This document shows positions 50,662 through 58,485 of a stretch of DNA of 64,000 bases, one piece after another. Numbering within the stretch: position 1 is the first letter of the stretch; the number at the start of each line of letters is the position of its first letter. Origin of the DNA: Aquipuribacter hungaricus (GTDB lineage Bacteria > Actinomycetota > Actinomycetes > Actinomycetales > JBBAYJ01); assembly GCF_042663885.1 (NCBI RefSeq), contig NZ_JBHSXV010000001.1, one strand, 5' to 3'. The notes under the pieces were generated by a model. The model made no database searches and was not told the DNA's origin. It saw nothing but the letters and a program-made list of their open reading frames with translations. Position numbers and translations under genes: made by a program.

Positions 50662-52026
50662 TCAGCGGGCGGGCGCGGCGGCGACCATGGCGTCCCACAT
50701 GCCGACGAAGTCCGGGAGCGTCTTGGCGGTGGTGCCGACGTCCTCGACGAGCACGCCGGGCACGCGCAGGCCGATGACGGCGCCGGTCGTGGCCATCCGG
50801 TGGTCGGCGTAGCTGCGCCACACCCCGCCGTGCAGCGGGCGCGGCGTGATCCGCAGGCCGTCCTCTAGCACGTCGACCTCGCCGCCCAGGCCGCGGACCT
50901 CCGCCGCGAGCGCCTCGAGCCGGTCGGTCTCGTGCCCGCGCAGGTGCCCGATCCCGCGCAGCCGGCTCGGCGACACCGCGAGGGCGGCGAGACCGACGAC
51001 GGTCGGCGCGATCTCGCCCGCGTCGTGCAGGTCGAGGTCGACGCCGTACACCTCGCCCTCGTGGGTGACGGTGAGCCCGTCCTGCTCCAGGCGGACGTCG
51101 GCGCCCATCGCGTCGAGCACGTCGCGCAGGGTGTCGCCGGCCTGGGTGGTCTGCTGCGGCCAGCCGGGCACGCGGACCTGCCCGCCGGTGGCCAGCGCCG
51201 CGGCGAGGAACGGCCCCGCGTTGGACAGGTCAGGCTCGACGTCGACGTCCAGGCCGCCGACCGGGCCGGGGGAGACCCGCCACACCAGGTCCTCGGAGTC
51301 GTCGACGACCACGCCGACGTCGCGCAGGTTCTCCACCGTCATCCGCACGTGGGGCCGCGAGGGCACCTCGTCGCCGACGTGGCGGACCACGAGCCCCTCG
51401 CGCATCCGGGCCCCGGCGAGCAGCAGGCCGGACAGGAACTGGCTCGACGCGCCCGCGTCGAGGCTGACCTCGCCGCCGCGGGGGACCCGGGCGGCGCGCA
51501 CCGTGGCGGGGAAGAAGCCTGCGGTGTCCTCGACCTCGGCGCCCGCGTCGCGCAGCGCCTGCAGCAGCGGCGCGATCGGGCGCTCGTGCAGGCGCGGGTC
51601 GCCGCTGAGCCGCGCGGCGCGGCCGCTGACGGCGACGACCGCCGGCAGGAAGCGCATGACCGTGCCGGCCAGGCCGCAGTCGATCTCGACGGGCTCCTGC
51701 GGCTCCGGCACCGTCGCGGGGTCAGGGCGCGGCAGCGGGGTGACGAGCCAGTCCGCGACCCCGCCGGAGGGCGTCTCGCCGTCGCGCACCTCGGCGCCGA
51801 GCGAGCGCAGGGCCTCCGCCATGAGCAGCGTGTCCCGCGAGCGCAGCGGGGCGCGCAGCCGCGACGGCTCGTCGGCCAGCGCCGCGAGGACCAGGTAGCG
51901 GTTAGTGAGGGACTTGGACCCTGGGAGCCGGACCGTCGCGGTGACGGGCCGCCCGGGGGTGGGTGCCGCCCAGCCCGCCGGGGTGGGGCCGGAGGGGGAG
52001 GACGGGGTGGGGACGGGAGGAGTCAT
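50662..52026 (-). CDS. aroA: 3-phosphoshikimate 1-carboxyvinyltransferase (EPSP synthase)
   Basis: 454 residues. Characteristic segments are VRLPGSKSLTNRYLVLAALAD, CGLAGTVMRFLPAVVAV, RPIAPLLQALRDAGAEV, GASSQFLSGLLLAGA and DHRMATTGAVIGL. It joins phosphoenolpyruvate to shikimate 3-phosphate in aromatic amino acid synthesis. The Pro/Ser/Thr-rich first 25 residues are not conserved, so the true start could be slightly later. First gene of the aroA-rsgA unit; the DoxX-like gene upstream ends 7 bases before it. Confidence 0.96.
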   Translation of the reverse strand: MTPPVPTPSSPSGPTPAGWAAPTPGRPVTATVRLPGSKSLTNRYLVLAALADEPSRLRAPLRSRDTLLMAEALRSLGAEVRDGETPSGGVADWLVTPLPRPDPATVPEPQEPVEIDCGLAGTVMRFLPAVVAVSGRAARLSGDPRLHERPIAPLLQALRDAGAEVEDTAGFFPATVRAARVPRGGEVSLDAGASSQFLSGLLLAGARMREGLVVRHVGDEVPSRPHVRMTVENLRDVGVVVDDSEDLVWRVSPGPVGGLDVDVEPDLSNAGPFLAAALATGGQVRVPGWPQQTTQAGDTLRDVLDAMGADVRLEQDGLTVTHEGEVYGVDLDLHDAGEIAPTVVGLAALAVSPSRLRGIGHLRGHETDRLEALAAEVRGLGGEVDVLEDGLRITPRPLHGGVWRSYADHRMATTGAVIGLRVPGVLVEDVGTTAKTLPDFVGMWDAMVAAAPAR

Positions 52027-52033
52027 GCCTTTC

Positions 52034-52645
52034 TCAGGCCGCGGCCTTCGCCCCGTCCCGCCGGCGCTCGAGCCGGGCCTCCGCCTTCTCGGCCTTGGCC
52101 TGCGCCCGCAGCGCCACGGCCTCGACCTTGGCCATCTGCTTGGTCTGCTCGCGCGCCTGCTTCTCCGCGATCCGGCCGGACCTGCGGCTGGCCTTGCGGG
52201 TGGCGACCGCGACGTCCTGCGCCTCCTCGGCCTGCTTGACCTTCTTGGGGGTCTTCGCGTGCGCGCGGGGGGCGTCGACGGTGAGCAGCAGCCCCGCCAG
52301 CAGGCCGGCGTTCTTGAGGAACTGGGTGCGCTGCGCGGGCTGCTCGGCCTTGGGGTACTCCCAGAACGCGTGCCCGGCGACGGTCGTGGGGACCAGCGAG
52401 CCGGCCAGCGCCAGCGCCGACGTGCGCGGTGCCGCCCCGGTGGCCAGACCGAGGCCGCCGGCCACCATCACCCCGCCGTTGATGCGCGCGGCCAGCAGCG
52501 GGTCGTCCGGGGTCCCGAACCGCTCGGCCGCCGCGTAAACGAGACCGGCCGCCAGCTTGGCGCGGGGCTCGGGGTTGCGGAGGGCGTCGATGCCGGAGTT
52601 GACGAACACGGCGGCGAGGAGGGGGCGTGCGATCCGTCGGAACAT
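52034..52645 (-). CDS. DoxX family membrane protein with a basic coiled tail
   Basis: 203 residues. The first 130 hold four membrane segments of DoxX type: PLLAAVFVNSGIDALRNPEPRAKLA, GGVMVAGGLGLATGA, ALALAGSLVPTTVAGHAFWEY and FLKNAGLLAGLLLT. The C-terminal 75 residues are Lys/Ala/Glu/Arg-rich and probably form a charged cytoplasmic helix (VKQAEEAQDVAVATRKASRR). Function unknown. ATG 52645 is preferred for its AGGA 8 bases upstream; ATG 52654 would add three residues. Located directly upstream of aroA. Confidence 0.82.
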   Translation of the reverse strand: MFRRIARPLLAAVFVNSGIDALRNPEPRAKLAAGLVYAAAERFGTPDDPLLAARINGGVMVAGGLGLATGAAPRTSALALAGSLVPTTVAGHAFWEYPKAEQPAQRTQFLKNAGLLAGLLLTVDAPRAHAKTPKKVKQAEEAQDVAVATRKASRRSGRIAEKQAREQTKQMAKVEAVALRAQAKAEKAEARLERRRDGAKAAA

Positions 52646-52751
52646 GCGGGCCATCCTGCCCGTCGCCGCCCCCGCGCGCGACGTCTCGGTGCAGACGGGG
52701 CGTGGTCGCGCCGCTGTCCGGCCTGTCGCCCCGCGGTGGCAGGCTGCGGGC

Positions 52752-53609
52752 ATGTGCGGTCGGTACGCGGCGAGCAGGAACCCCGACGACCTCGTCGAGG
52801 AGGTGTCCGCCGCCGGGCTGCCGCTCGCGCCGCTGGCCGCCGCGGACCGCGAGGCGCTGCACCCGTCGTTCAACGTGGCGCCGACCCAGGACGTCGCCGT
52901 CGTGCTCGCCCCCCGCCCTCCCGCAGGCGCGGGTGCGGCTGCAGGTGCTGACGGCAAGGACGCCACCGAGGACGGCCCCGCCGTGCCCGCGGCGCGGCTG
53001 CGCCCGATGCGCTGGGGGCTGGTCCCGTCCTGGGCCAAGGACCCCAAGGTCGGCAACCGGATGATCAACGCCCGGGTGGAGACGGTCGGGGAGAAGCCGG
53101 CGTTCCGCTCGCTCGTGGCCTCGCGCCGCTGCCTGCTGCCCGCCGACGGCTGGTTCGAGTGGCAGACCGTGCCCGCCGACCGCAGCCCGACGGGGAAGGC
53201 GCGCAAGCAGCCGTTCTTCATGGCACCGCCCGGCGGCGGGCTCGTCGGCCTGGCGGGGCTGTACTCGTGGTGGCGCGACAGGGACGTCGCCGACGACGAG
53301 GACCCCGCCGCCTGGCTGGGCACGGTGACGGTGCTCACCACCGACGCCGAGCCCGCGCTGCAGGCCGTGCACGACCGGATGCCCGTCGTGCTGCCGCCCG
53401 AGCACTGGCAGGAGTGGGTCTCGCGCGACGTGCCCGGTGACGAGGCGCTGGCCCTGCTGCGGTCCCTGCCGGAGGGCCGGTTCGCGGCCGTGCCCGTGCA
53501 GGCGGCGGTCGGCAACGTGCGCAACGACTCCCCGGCCCTGCTGCAGCGCCCCGACGACGCCGAGCTCGCCGGCGTCGTCGACCCGACCACCGGCCAGCTG
53601 TTCGGCTGA
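52752..53609 (+). CDS. SRAP domain protein (HMCES/YedK type abasic-site shield)
   Basis: 285 residues. The catalytic Cys is residue 2 (MCGRYA), exposed after methionine removal; other motifs are FNVAPTQD, MRWGLVPSWAKD, INARVETV, RRCLLPADGWFEW and the His in AVHDRMPVVL. These proteins form a thiazolidine crosslink with abasic sites in single-stranded DNA and protect them from breakage. A variable Ala/Gly/Asp-rich loop (about residues 55-80) is inserted. The start is certain because of Cys2; CAGGCT lies 6 bases upstream, again a leaderless arrangement. Confidence 0.93.
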   Translation: MCGRYAASRNPDDLVEEVSAAGLPLAPLAAADREALHPSFNVAPTQDVAVVLAPRPPAGAGAAAGADGKDATEDGPAVPAARLRPMRWGLVPSWAKDPKVGNRMINARVETVGEKPAFRSLVASRRCLLPADGWFEWQTVPADRSPTGKARKQPFFMAPPGGGLVGLAGLYSWWRDRDVADDEDPAAWLGTVTVLTTDAEPALQAVHDRMPVVLPPEHWQEWVSRDVPGDEALALLRSLPEGRFAAVPVQAAVGNVRNDSPALLQRPDDAELAGVVDPTTGQLFG

Positions 53610-53655
53610 GCCCCGCGCGCCGGGTCGCCGCGGACCCTGGGCCCCGGGGACCCGG

Positions 53656-53681
53656 GGAACAGCACCCCCGGGGTCGCTGTT
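53656..53681 (+). promoter_or_regulatory. SigR autoregulatory promoter (GGAAC-N18-GTT)
   Basis: GGAAC (53656-53660) and GTT (53679-53681) are separated by exactly 18 bases, the SigR promoter geometry. The transcript would begin near 53688-53691, right at an in-frame GTG (53691) and ATG (53694) that extend SigR by 34 or 33 residues. A second, housekeeping-like -10 (TAGCCT, 53779-53784) lies 8 bases before the short start at 53793. Confidence 0.65.
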
Positions 53682-53792
53682 GTGACATCCGTGATGCTCA
53701 CCCTGGACCCGCACGAGGGCCCCGCCGCCCAGGTCTGCGGTACCGCCACCCAGATCGGCGGTATCCCCCTGCGGCGGATAGCCTCGCCTGTC

Positions 53793-54434
53793 ATGGCCGA
53801 GGACACCGACCGGGCTCCCGAGGAGACCGCCGAGCAGCGACGCGAGCGCTTCGAGGCCGACGCGCTGCAGTACGTCGACCAGCTGTACTCCGCCGCGCTG
53901 CGGATGACGCGCAACGCCAGCGACGCCGAGGACCTCGTGCAGGAGGCCTTCGCCAAGGCGTTCGCGGCGTTCCACCAGTACCGCCCGGGGACCAACCTCA
54001 AGGCGTGGCTGTACCGCATCCTGACGAACGCGTACATCAACAGCTACCGCAAGAAGCAGCGCCAGCCGCAGCAGCAGCAGACCGACGAGATCGCGGACTG
54101 GCAGCTGGCGCGGGCGGAGTCCCACACCTCCTCGGGCCTGCGCTCGGCCGAGGTGGAGGCGCTGGACGCGCTGCCGGACTCCGACGTCAAGGAGGCCCTG
54201 CAGTCCATCCCCGAGGACTTCCGCATGGCCGTCTACTACGCGGACGTCGAGGGCTTCTCCTACAAGGAGATCGCCGAGATCATGGGCACGCCGATCGGGA
54301 CGGTGATGTCCCGGCTCCACCGTGGTCGCCGCCAGCTGCGCGAGCTGCTGACGGACTACGCGCTGGAGCGCGGCTTCATCCGCGACACACCCGTCGTGGC
54401 CGAGGGCACGAGCCCGGTGGAGGTGACCCGGTGA
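53793..54434 (+). CDS. sigR: ECF RNA polymerase sigma factor SigR
   Basis: 213 residues for the short form. Region 2 is RFEADALQYVDQLYSAALRMTRNASDAEDLVQEAFAKAFAAFHQYRPGTNLKAWLYRILTNAYINSYRKKQR and region 4 is EDFRMAVYYADVEGFSYKEIAEIMGTPIGTVMSRLHRGRRQLRELL. This is the SigR/SigH group that drives thioredoxin, mycothiol and repair genes under thiol oxidation. The frame is open upstream to GTG 53682, and translation from 53691 would give a longer isoform like the unstable sigma-R' of Streptomyces. The stop overlaps the anti-sigma gene (GTGA). Confidence 0.95.
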   Translation: MAEDTDRAPEETAEQRRERFEADALQYVDQLYSAALRMTRNASDAEDLVQEAFAKAFAAFHQYRPGTNLKAWLYRILTNAYINSYRKKQRQPQQQQTDEIADWQLARAESHTSSGLRSAEVEALDALPDSDVKEALQSIPEDFRMAVYYADVEGFSYKEIAEIMGTPIGTVMSRLHRGRRQLRELLTDYALERGFIRDTPVVAEGTSPVEVTR

Positions 54435-54697
54435 GCTGCGGCAACCCCCACGAGACCGACTGCGGCGACGCGCTGGACAAGCTGTACGAGTTCATCGACG
54501 GCGAGCTGACCCCGGACGTCAAGCACCAGATCTCCCACCACCTCGAGGAGTGCGCGCCCTGCCTCGACCAGGCGGACATCGAGCGGGCCATCAAGGCGCT
54601 CGTGTCCCGCACCTGCACCGACCAGGCCCCGGGCGGGCTGCGCGAGCGCATCCTGTCCCGCCTCGACGAGGCCCGGCACAGCGTCAGCGAGGCCTGA
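54431..54697 (+). CDS. rsrA: Zinc anti-sigma factor RsrA (mycothiol-system type)
   Basis: 88 residues. The redox-sensitive zinc ligands are at C11, H37, C41 and C44 (HHLEECAPC), matching the positions I recall for Streptomyces RsrA, and the extra Cys3 is also kept (MSCGNPHETDC). In the reduced state it binds SigR; disulfide formation ejects zinc and frees the sigma factor. GTG start overlaps the sigR stop, giving balanced synthesis. Terminated by a strong hairpin at 54746. Confidence 0.95.
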   Translation: MSCGNPHETDCGDALDKLYEFIDGELTPDVKHQISHHLEECAPCLDQADIERAIKALVSRTCTDQAPGGLRERILSRLDEARHSVSEA

Positions 54698-54745
54698 GCC
54701 CCGCACGGCGCTCCTCGCAGGACCTGCACCAGCACCGCCCGGCAC

Positions 54746-54788
54746 GCGCGAGGGCCCGGCGACCGTCATGGTCGCCGGGCCCTCGCGC
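54746..54788. terminator. Bidirectional terminator between rsrA and bL37
   Basis: A perfect 19-bp stem (5' arm 54746-54764, 3' arm 54770-54788) with loop GTCAT, the longest perfect hairpin I noticed in the window. It sits between two converging genes and would serve both. No T-run on either side. Confidence 0.8.
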
Positions 54789-54802
54789 TGTGCGGCCACG
54801 CC

Positions 54803-54877
54803 TCAGGCGTTGGGCTTCTTGCCGTGGTTCGCGCCGTTCTTCTTCCGCGCGCGACGCTTGCGACCTCGCTTGCTCAT
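54803..54877 (-). CDS. 50S ribosomal protein bL37 (24 aa)
   Basis: The ORF encodes 24 residues starting MSKRGRKRRARKK and ending ANHGKKPNA, the pattern of the tiny actinobacterial ribosomal protein bL37 first seen in mycobacterial ribosome structures. ATG 54877 has a very strong ribosome site (GGAGGAGG, 6 bases upstream). The protein is almost entirely basic and would bind 23S rRNA. It is too short for routine gene finding. It converges with rsrA across the 19-bp hairpin. Confidence 0.9.
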   Translation of the reverse strand: MSKRGRKRRARKKNGANHGKKPNA

Positions 54878-54945
54878 CCGGGCCTCCTCCCTCGCTCGTG
54901 CGGAGCGCGTCCTGCCGACGCGCCCGTGTCCGGCACGATGGTCCC

Positions 54946-55158
54946 ATGGAAGAAGTGCGCGCGGAGATGGTGGCCAACGTCCTGTCCGTCAACGTGGCCC
55001 TGGGCGACGTCGTCGGCACCGCCAACGAGCTCGTGCTCCTGGAGTCCATGAAGATGGAGATCCCGGTGCTGCCGGAGACCGGCGGCCGGGTCGCCCGGGT
55101 CGCCGTCGAGGCCGGCGACGTGGTCCAGGAGGGCGACCTGCTCGTCGTCCTCGACTGA
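54946..55158 (+). CDS. Biotin/lipoyl attachment domain protein (small carrier)
   Basis: 70 residues comprising one biotinyl domain: ELVLLESMKMEIPVLPETGG contains the biotinylated lysine in the ESMKMEIP motif, followed by the usual VEAGDVVQEGDLLVVLD end. Such free-standing carriers are common next to sigR-rsrA in actinobacteria; the partner carboxylase is not identified here. ATG 54946 has CACGAT 6 bases upstream and no ribosome site (leaderless). Confidence 0.9.
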   Translation: MEEVRAEMVANVLSVNVALGDVVGTANELVLLESMKMEIPVLPETGGRVARVAVEAGDVVQEGDLLVVLD

Positions 55159-55200
55159 GGACGCGCGGCGGGTCTAGCCTTCCCCCACCGGTGACGGGGG

Positions 55201-55716
55201 GTGGTGACGACGGTGCAGCCGACCGCTGGTCCTGACCGCGCCGCGGTGGAGGCGCTGGCCCGCGACGTGGTCGCGCTGGTGTCCCCGGGGGAGCTGCCGC
55301 TCTTCCGGGCCACCGCCGAGGCCTACTTCGCCGACCCCGGGCGGGCGCCGGCCGTCCGCGGTCGCACCGACGAGGAGCTCGGTTTCGGGGTCGAGACCGC
55401 CGTCGCGCTGGTGGGGCCCTTCGCCCTGGACCTCGTCCGCAAGGTCCTCACCTCCCTGACCGAGAAGGTCGGCGACGCGCTCGCCGAGGCTGTGGCCGCC
55501 CGCCTGGCCCGCCGCGTCGGTCCCGCCACGCCGCCCACGGCGCCCGGGACACCGGACGACGGCGGCACGCCGGGACGGCCGGAGGCCTTCGACCCCGCGC
55601 AGCTCGCGCTGGTGCGGCAGGTCGCCCGTGAGGAGGCCGGCCGGCTGGCCGTGCCGCCCGAGCAGGCGAGCCGGCTGGCCGACGCCGTCGTCGCCACGAT
55701 CGCCACCCGGGGCTGA
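55201..55716 (+). CDS. Hypothetical protein (171 aa)
   Basis: Not recognised. The product is helical and Ala/Val/Arg-rich without membrane segments. Residues 15-100 (LARDVVALVSPGELPLFRATAEAYFADP, VALVGPFALDLVRKVLTSLTEKVGDALAEAVAARLARRV) could form an amphipathic helical bundle, followed by a Pro/Gly linker and a C-terminal helix ending in ATIATRG. It starts 42 bases after the biotinyl-domain gene and ends 4 bases before the M48 peptidase gene, so it is probably co-transcribed with the peptidase and may be its partner. The start could also be the next GTG (VTTVQP). Confidence 0.65.
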   Translation: MVTTVQPTAGPDRAAVEALARDVVALVSPGELPLFRATAEAYFADPGRAPAVRGRTDEELGFGVETAVALVGPFALDLVRKVLTSLTEKVGDALAEAVAARLARRVGPATPPTAPGTPDDGGTPGRPEAFDPAQLALVRQVAREEAGRLAVPPEQASRLADAVVATIATRG

Positions 55717-55720
55717 GGAC

Positions 55721-58444
55721 GTGGCGGGGCCGGGGGTGCTGCCCGGCCACGCCCCCGGTCCAGGCTCGTCCCGGCGCACGGACGCCGCCCTGTCGCCGCG
55801 TGCGCTGCCCTCGGACACCTCGGTCCGGTTCCTCCTGCTGCTGGCGGCCGTGGCCTCCGCGAGCCTCTTCCTGTTCAGCTCCCTCTGGTCCACGGTCCGC
55901 GGCCAGGCCTTCCTCGGCACGCTCGTCGGCTGCGGCACCGGGCTCGGCGACCTGGCGGCGGGGTCGGTCGCCGACACCGCGCTGGTGCTCCAGGAGCAGG
56001 CCGGCTGCCGCTCCGGCCTGGAGCGCGAGCAGGCGGTCTCCGCGCTGGCCGGTACCGCGCTCGTCCTGCTGCTCGGCTGGCTGGGCTACCGCGTCCTCCC
56101 GAGGTGGCGGGTCCGGCGGGCCCGGCTGGTCCGCCTCGACGAGGTCGACGGGGCCGCGCTCCACGGCGCGGTCGCCGTCCTGGCGCACGAGGCAGGGCTG
56201 GGGACGCAGCCGCGGGTGCTCGTCGACGTCGCCAACCCCGGCGTGCAGGCGTTCGTCCTCGGGACCTCCGCACGGCCCGTGCTCGGGGCGACCGGGGGGC
56301 TCGTGGTCCTCCAGGTCACCGACCCGCCGGCGTTCCGTGCGGTCGTGCGGCACGAGCTCGCGCACCTGGCCGCCCGCGACGTGCCCTGGGCGTTCGTCAC
56401 GGTCGCCGTCTGGTGGGCCTTCGTCGGCCTGGCCCTGGTGCCGGTGCTCGTCGTGCTCGCGGTGTCGGACCTGGTCTACGTGGCCAGGCTGGGCTGGCGG
56501 GCCGTCGTGCTCGCCGTCCTCGTCCTGCTGCTGCGCAACGCGGTGCTCCGTGCGCGCGAGGCCTACGCCGACGCCCTCGCTGCCGAGCTGGGCTCCCACG
56601 AGGACCTGGACAGGGTCCTCGCAGCGGGCGCCGGGGCGGGCGGCGGGGACACGTGGGGCCGGCACCTGCTGCGACGCCACCCGACGGTGCCCCGTCGCCG
56701 GCGCCTGCTGGCCGACCCCGACGGCCTGTTCGTGGCAGAGCTGCCCGTGGCGCTCGCCGCGGGCCTCGTGACCGCCACCTCGTTCCAGGCGCTCGAGTCC
56801 GTGTCGGTGCTCCTGCTGCCGCCCGCGGCCTCGGTGTGGGTGCCGGCGGTGCTCGTCGCCCCGCTGCTCGCCGTGGTGCTGTGCGTCGGGTCGTGGCGGG
56901 CCGGGCTCCGTGCGGTCGCGCGCGGCCGGGAGCGGGCGGTGGCGTGGCCGCTCGGCCTGGGTGCGGGCGCCGGCATGGCCCTGGGGCCTCTGCTGACCTT
57001 CGAGGCCGCGGCGGGTGCCGTGGTCCACGGGCCCGTGGGTGCGCTCGGCTACGTCGTGTGGGGTCTGGGCGTGCTCGGGCTCGTCTGCCTGCTGGCCCGG
57101 TACGCGGCGGACGCGGGCCGGCTGGGGGTGCGGGCGGCGCTGGGAGGTCCGTCGCCGCGGACGCCGCTGCTCGTGCACGTGGTGGCGGTCACCGCCGCCA
57201 CCGCCGCGCTGCTCGCCTACGGGCACCTGTCCCTGCTCGCCATGGCCTCCGGCGACGCGACGGTGGCCCTGGGCAACGTGGTGCTGCTCCTCCTCGCCGG
57301 GGCGTGGTTCGGTGACGACGGGCTGCTCCTGCTCCTCGTCGCCTGTGCCGTGGTCGCCCCGCTCCTGCTCGCCGCGCGCCGGCCGTCAGCGCCCGGGCCG
57401 GCCCCGGGGGGTGCGTGGGCGTGGCGCGACCGGACGGCCCCCGTGCCGGACCTCGGCCCGTCCCCCCGTCCCCGTCTGCGCGTGCCGCTGCTGGCCGCCG
57501 CGCTCCTCGGTCTGGCAGCCGTCGGGTGGCACCTGCTGCTGAGGGGGCTCGGGCCGGTCGTCCTGGACGACGCCACGTGGCGGAGCGACCGCTTCGCGGC
57601 GACGCTCGGCCTGGCGAGCATGGGCCTGGTCGCGGTGGCCGCGGTGCTCGGGGGGCTGGTGGCCGTGGCGCTGCTGCCGTCCCGGTGGTGGCCCCTCGGG
57701 GTGCTGGGCGGGGCGGTGTCCCTGCTCGTGGGCGGGCTGGGCGTGGCCCTGGCCTACAGCGGGGGCGGCTGCGGACTCCTGCCGCGCGCCGGGCCCCGGG
57801 ACTGCTCCCCGCCGACCCCTGCAGCGCTGTGGGCGGTGCTCGCCCAGCCCACGGGCCTGGCCGTCCTGTGGCTGCTCCTGGTCCCGGCCGTGCTGGGCGT
57901 CCTCGCGTCCGTCGGCCGGGCCCCGGACGCGGTCGCGGACCTGTCGGGCCGGCCCTCGCGCAGCCGGCTCGTCGCCGTCCCCCTCGTGGCCGTCGCGCTG
58001 CTCGCCGCCCCCGGCGCCGTCGCGGCCGCGGTCGTCGCCGCCACCGAGCTCACGGTCGTCACGGGGCCGGGGTACGAGGTGACGCTCGAGCCGCCGTGGA
58101 CGGTGGGCGGCGACGGAGCCTCCCCTCTGGTCTCTGCCGTCCCTGGGGTCGCTGCGGTCCCTGCGTTCCGCACCATCGACCAGCGGGTCCGCGCCCAGCT
58201 CGTCCCGGTGCCCGACGGCCCCGGGGGGCCGCTCCCGGAGGAGGACGGCCCCGTCGTCGGTGGCGTGCCGAGCCGGTTCCTGTCGGAGGAGGAAGAGGGG
58301 CCCGTGGTGCTGCGGCGCTACGCCGTCGAGGCGGGCCCGGGGCGGTACGAGCTCCGTCTCGTCGGGGCGCCGGCCGCGCTGGAGGGGCCGGAGGCGGAGG
58401 ACGAGCTCGAGCGGCTGCTCTCGCGCGTGCGCTGGACCGGCTGA
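55721..58444 (+). CDS. Large membrane M48-family metallopeptidase-like protein
   Basis: 907 residues. After an N-terminal membrane segment, a second segment near residue 110 and an M48 core appear: PAFRAVVRHELAHLAARD contains the zinc-binding HExxH, and NAVLRAREAYADALAAELG supplies the expected downstream glutamate region. M48 enzymes (HtpX/Ste24 type) cleave misfolded membrane proteins. Unusually, the core is followed by about eight more membrane segments (residues 340-770) and a C-terminal extracytoplasmic domain of about 130 residues with an acidic loop. It probably shares a transcript with the hypothetical gene 4 bases upstream. The extra part is not assignable to any family. Confidence 0.78.
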   Translation: MAGPGVLPGHAPGPGSSRRTDAALSPRALPSDTSVRFLLLLAAVASASLFLFSSLWSTVRGQAFLGTLVGCGTGLGDLAAGSVADTALVLQEQAGCRSGLEREQAVSALAGTALVLLLGWLGYRVLPRWRVRRARLVRLDEVDGAALHGAVAVLAHEAGLGTQPRVLVDVANPGVQAFVLGTSARPVLGATGGLVVLQVTDPPAFRAVVRHELAHLAARDVPWAFVTVAVWWAFVGLALVPVLVVLAVSDLVYVARLGWRAVVLAVLVLLLRNAVLRAREAYADALAAELGSHEDLDRVLAAGAGAGGGDTWGRHLLRRHPTVPRRRRLLADPDGLFVAELPVALAAGLVTATSFQALESVSVLLLPPAASVWVPAVLVAPLLAVVLCVGSWRAGLRAVARGRERAVAWPLGLGAGAGMALGPLLTFEAAAGAVVHGPVGALGYVVWGLGVLGLVCLLARYAADAGRLGVRAALGGPSPRTPLLVHVVAVTAATAALLAYGHLSLLAMASGDATVALGNVVLLLLAGAWFGDDGLLLLLVACAVVAPLLLAARRPSAPGPAPGGAWAWRDRTAPVPDLGPSPRPRLRVPLLAAALLGLAAVGWHLLLRGLGPVVLDDATWRSDRFAATLGLASMGLVAVAAVLGGLVAVALLPSRWWPLGVLGGAVSLLVGGLGVALAYSGGGCGLLPRAGPRDCSPPTPAALWAVLAQPTGLAVLWLLLVPAVLGVLASVGRAPDAVADLSGRPSRSRLVAVPLVAVALLAAPGAVAAAVVAATELTVVTGPGYEVTLEPPWTVGGDGASPLVSAVPGVAAVPAFRTIDQRVRAQLVPVPDGPGGPLPEEDGPVVGGVPSRFLSEEEEGPVVLRRYAVEAGPGRYELRLVGAPAALEGPEAEDELERLLSRVRWTG

Positions 58445-58485
58445 CGGGGGTCAAGGAGCGCCCCCCGCCTGCCGATCACGGCAGG

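Noticed and set aside
52638..52670. GGAAC-N18-GTC upstream of the SRAP gene, near-match to a SigR promoter
   Set aside because: The -10 is GTC not GTT, and it sits inside the start of the opposite DoxX gene; a separate leaderless -10 already explains the SRAP gene.
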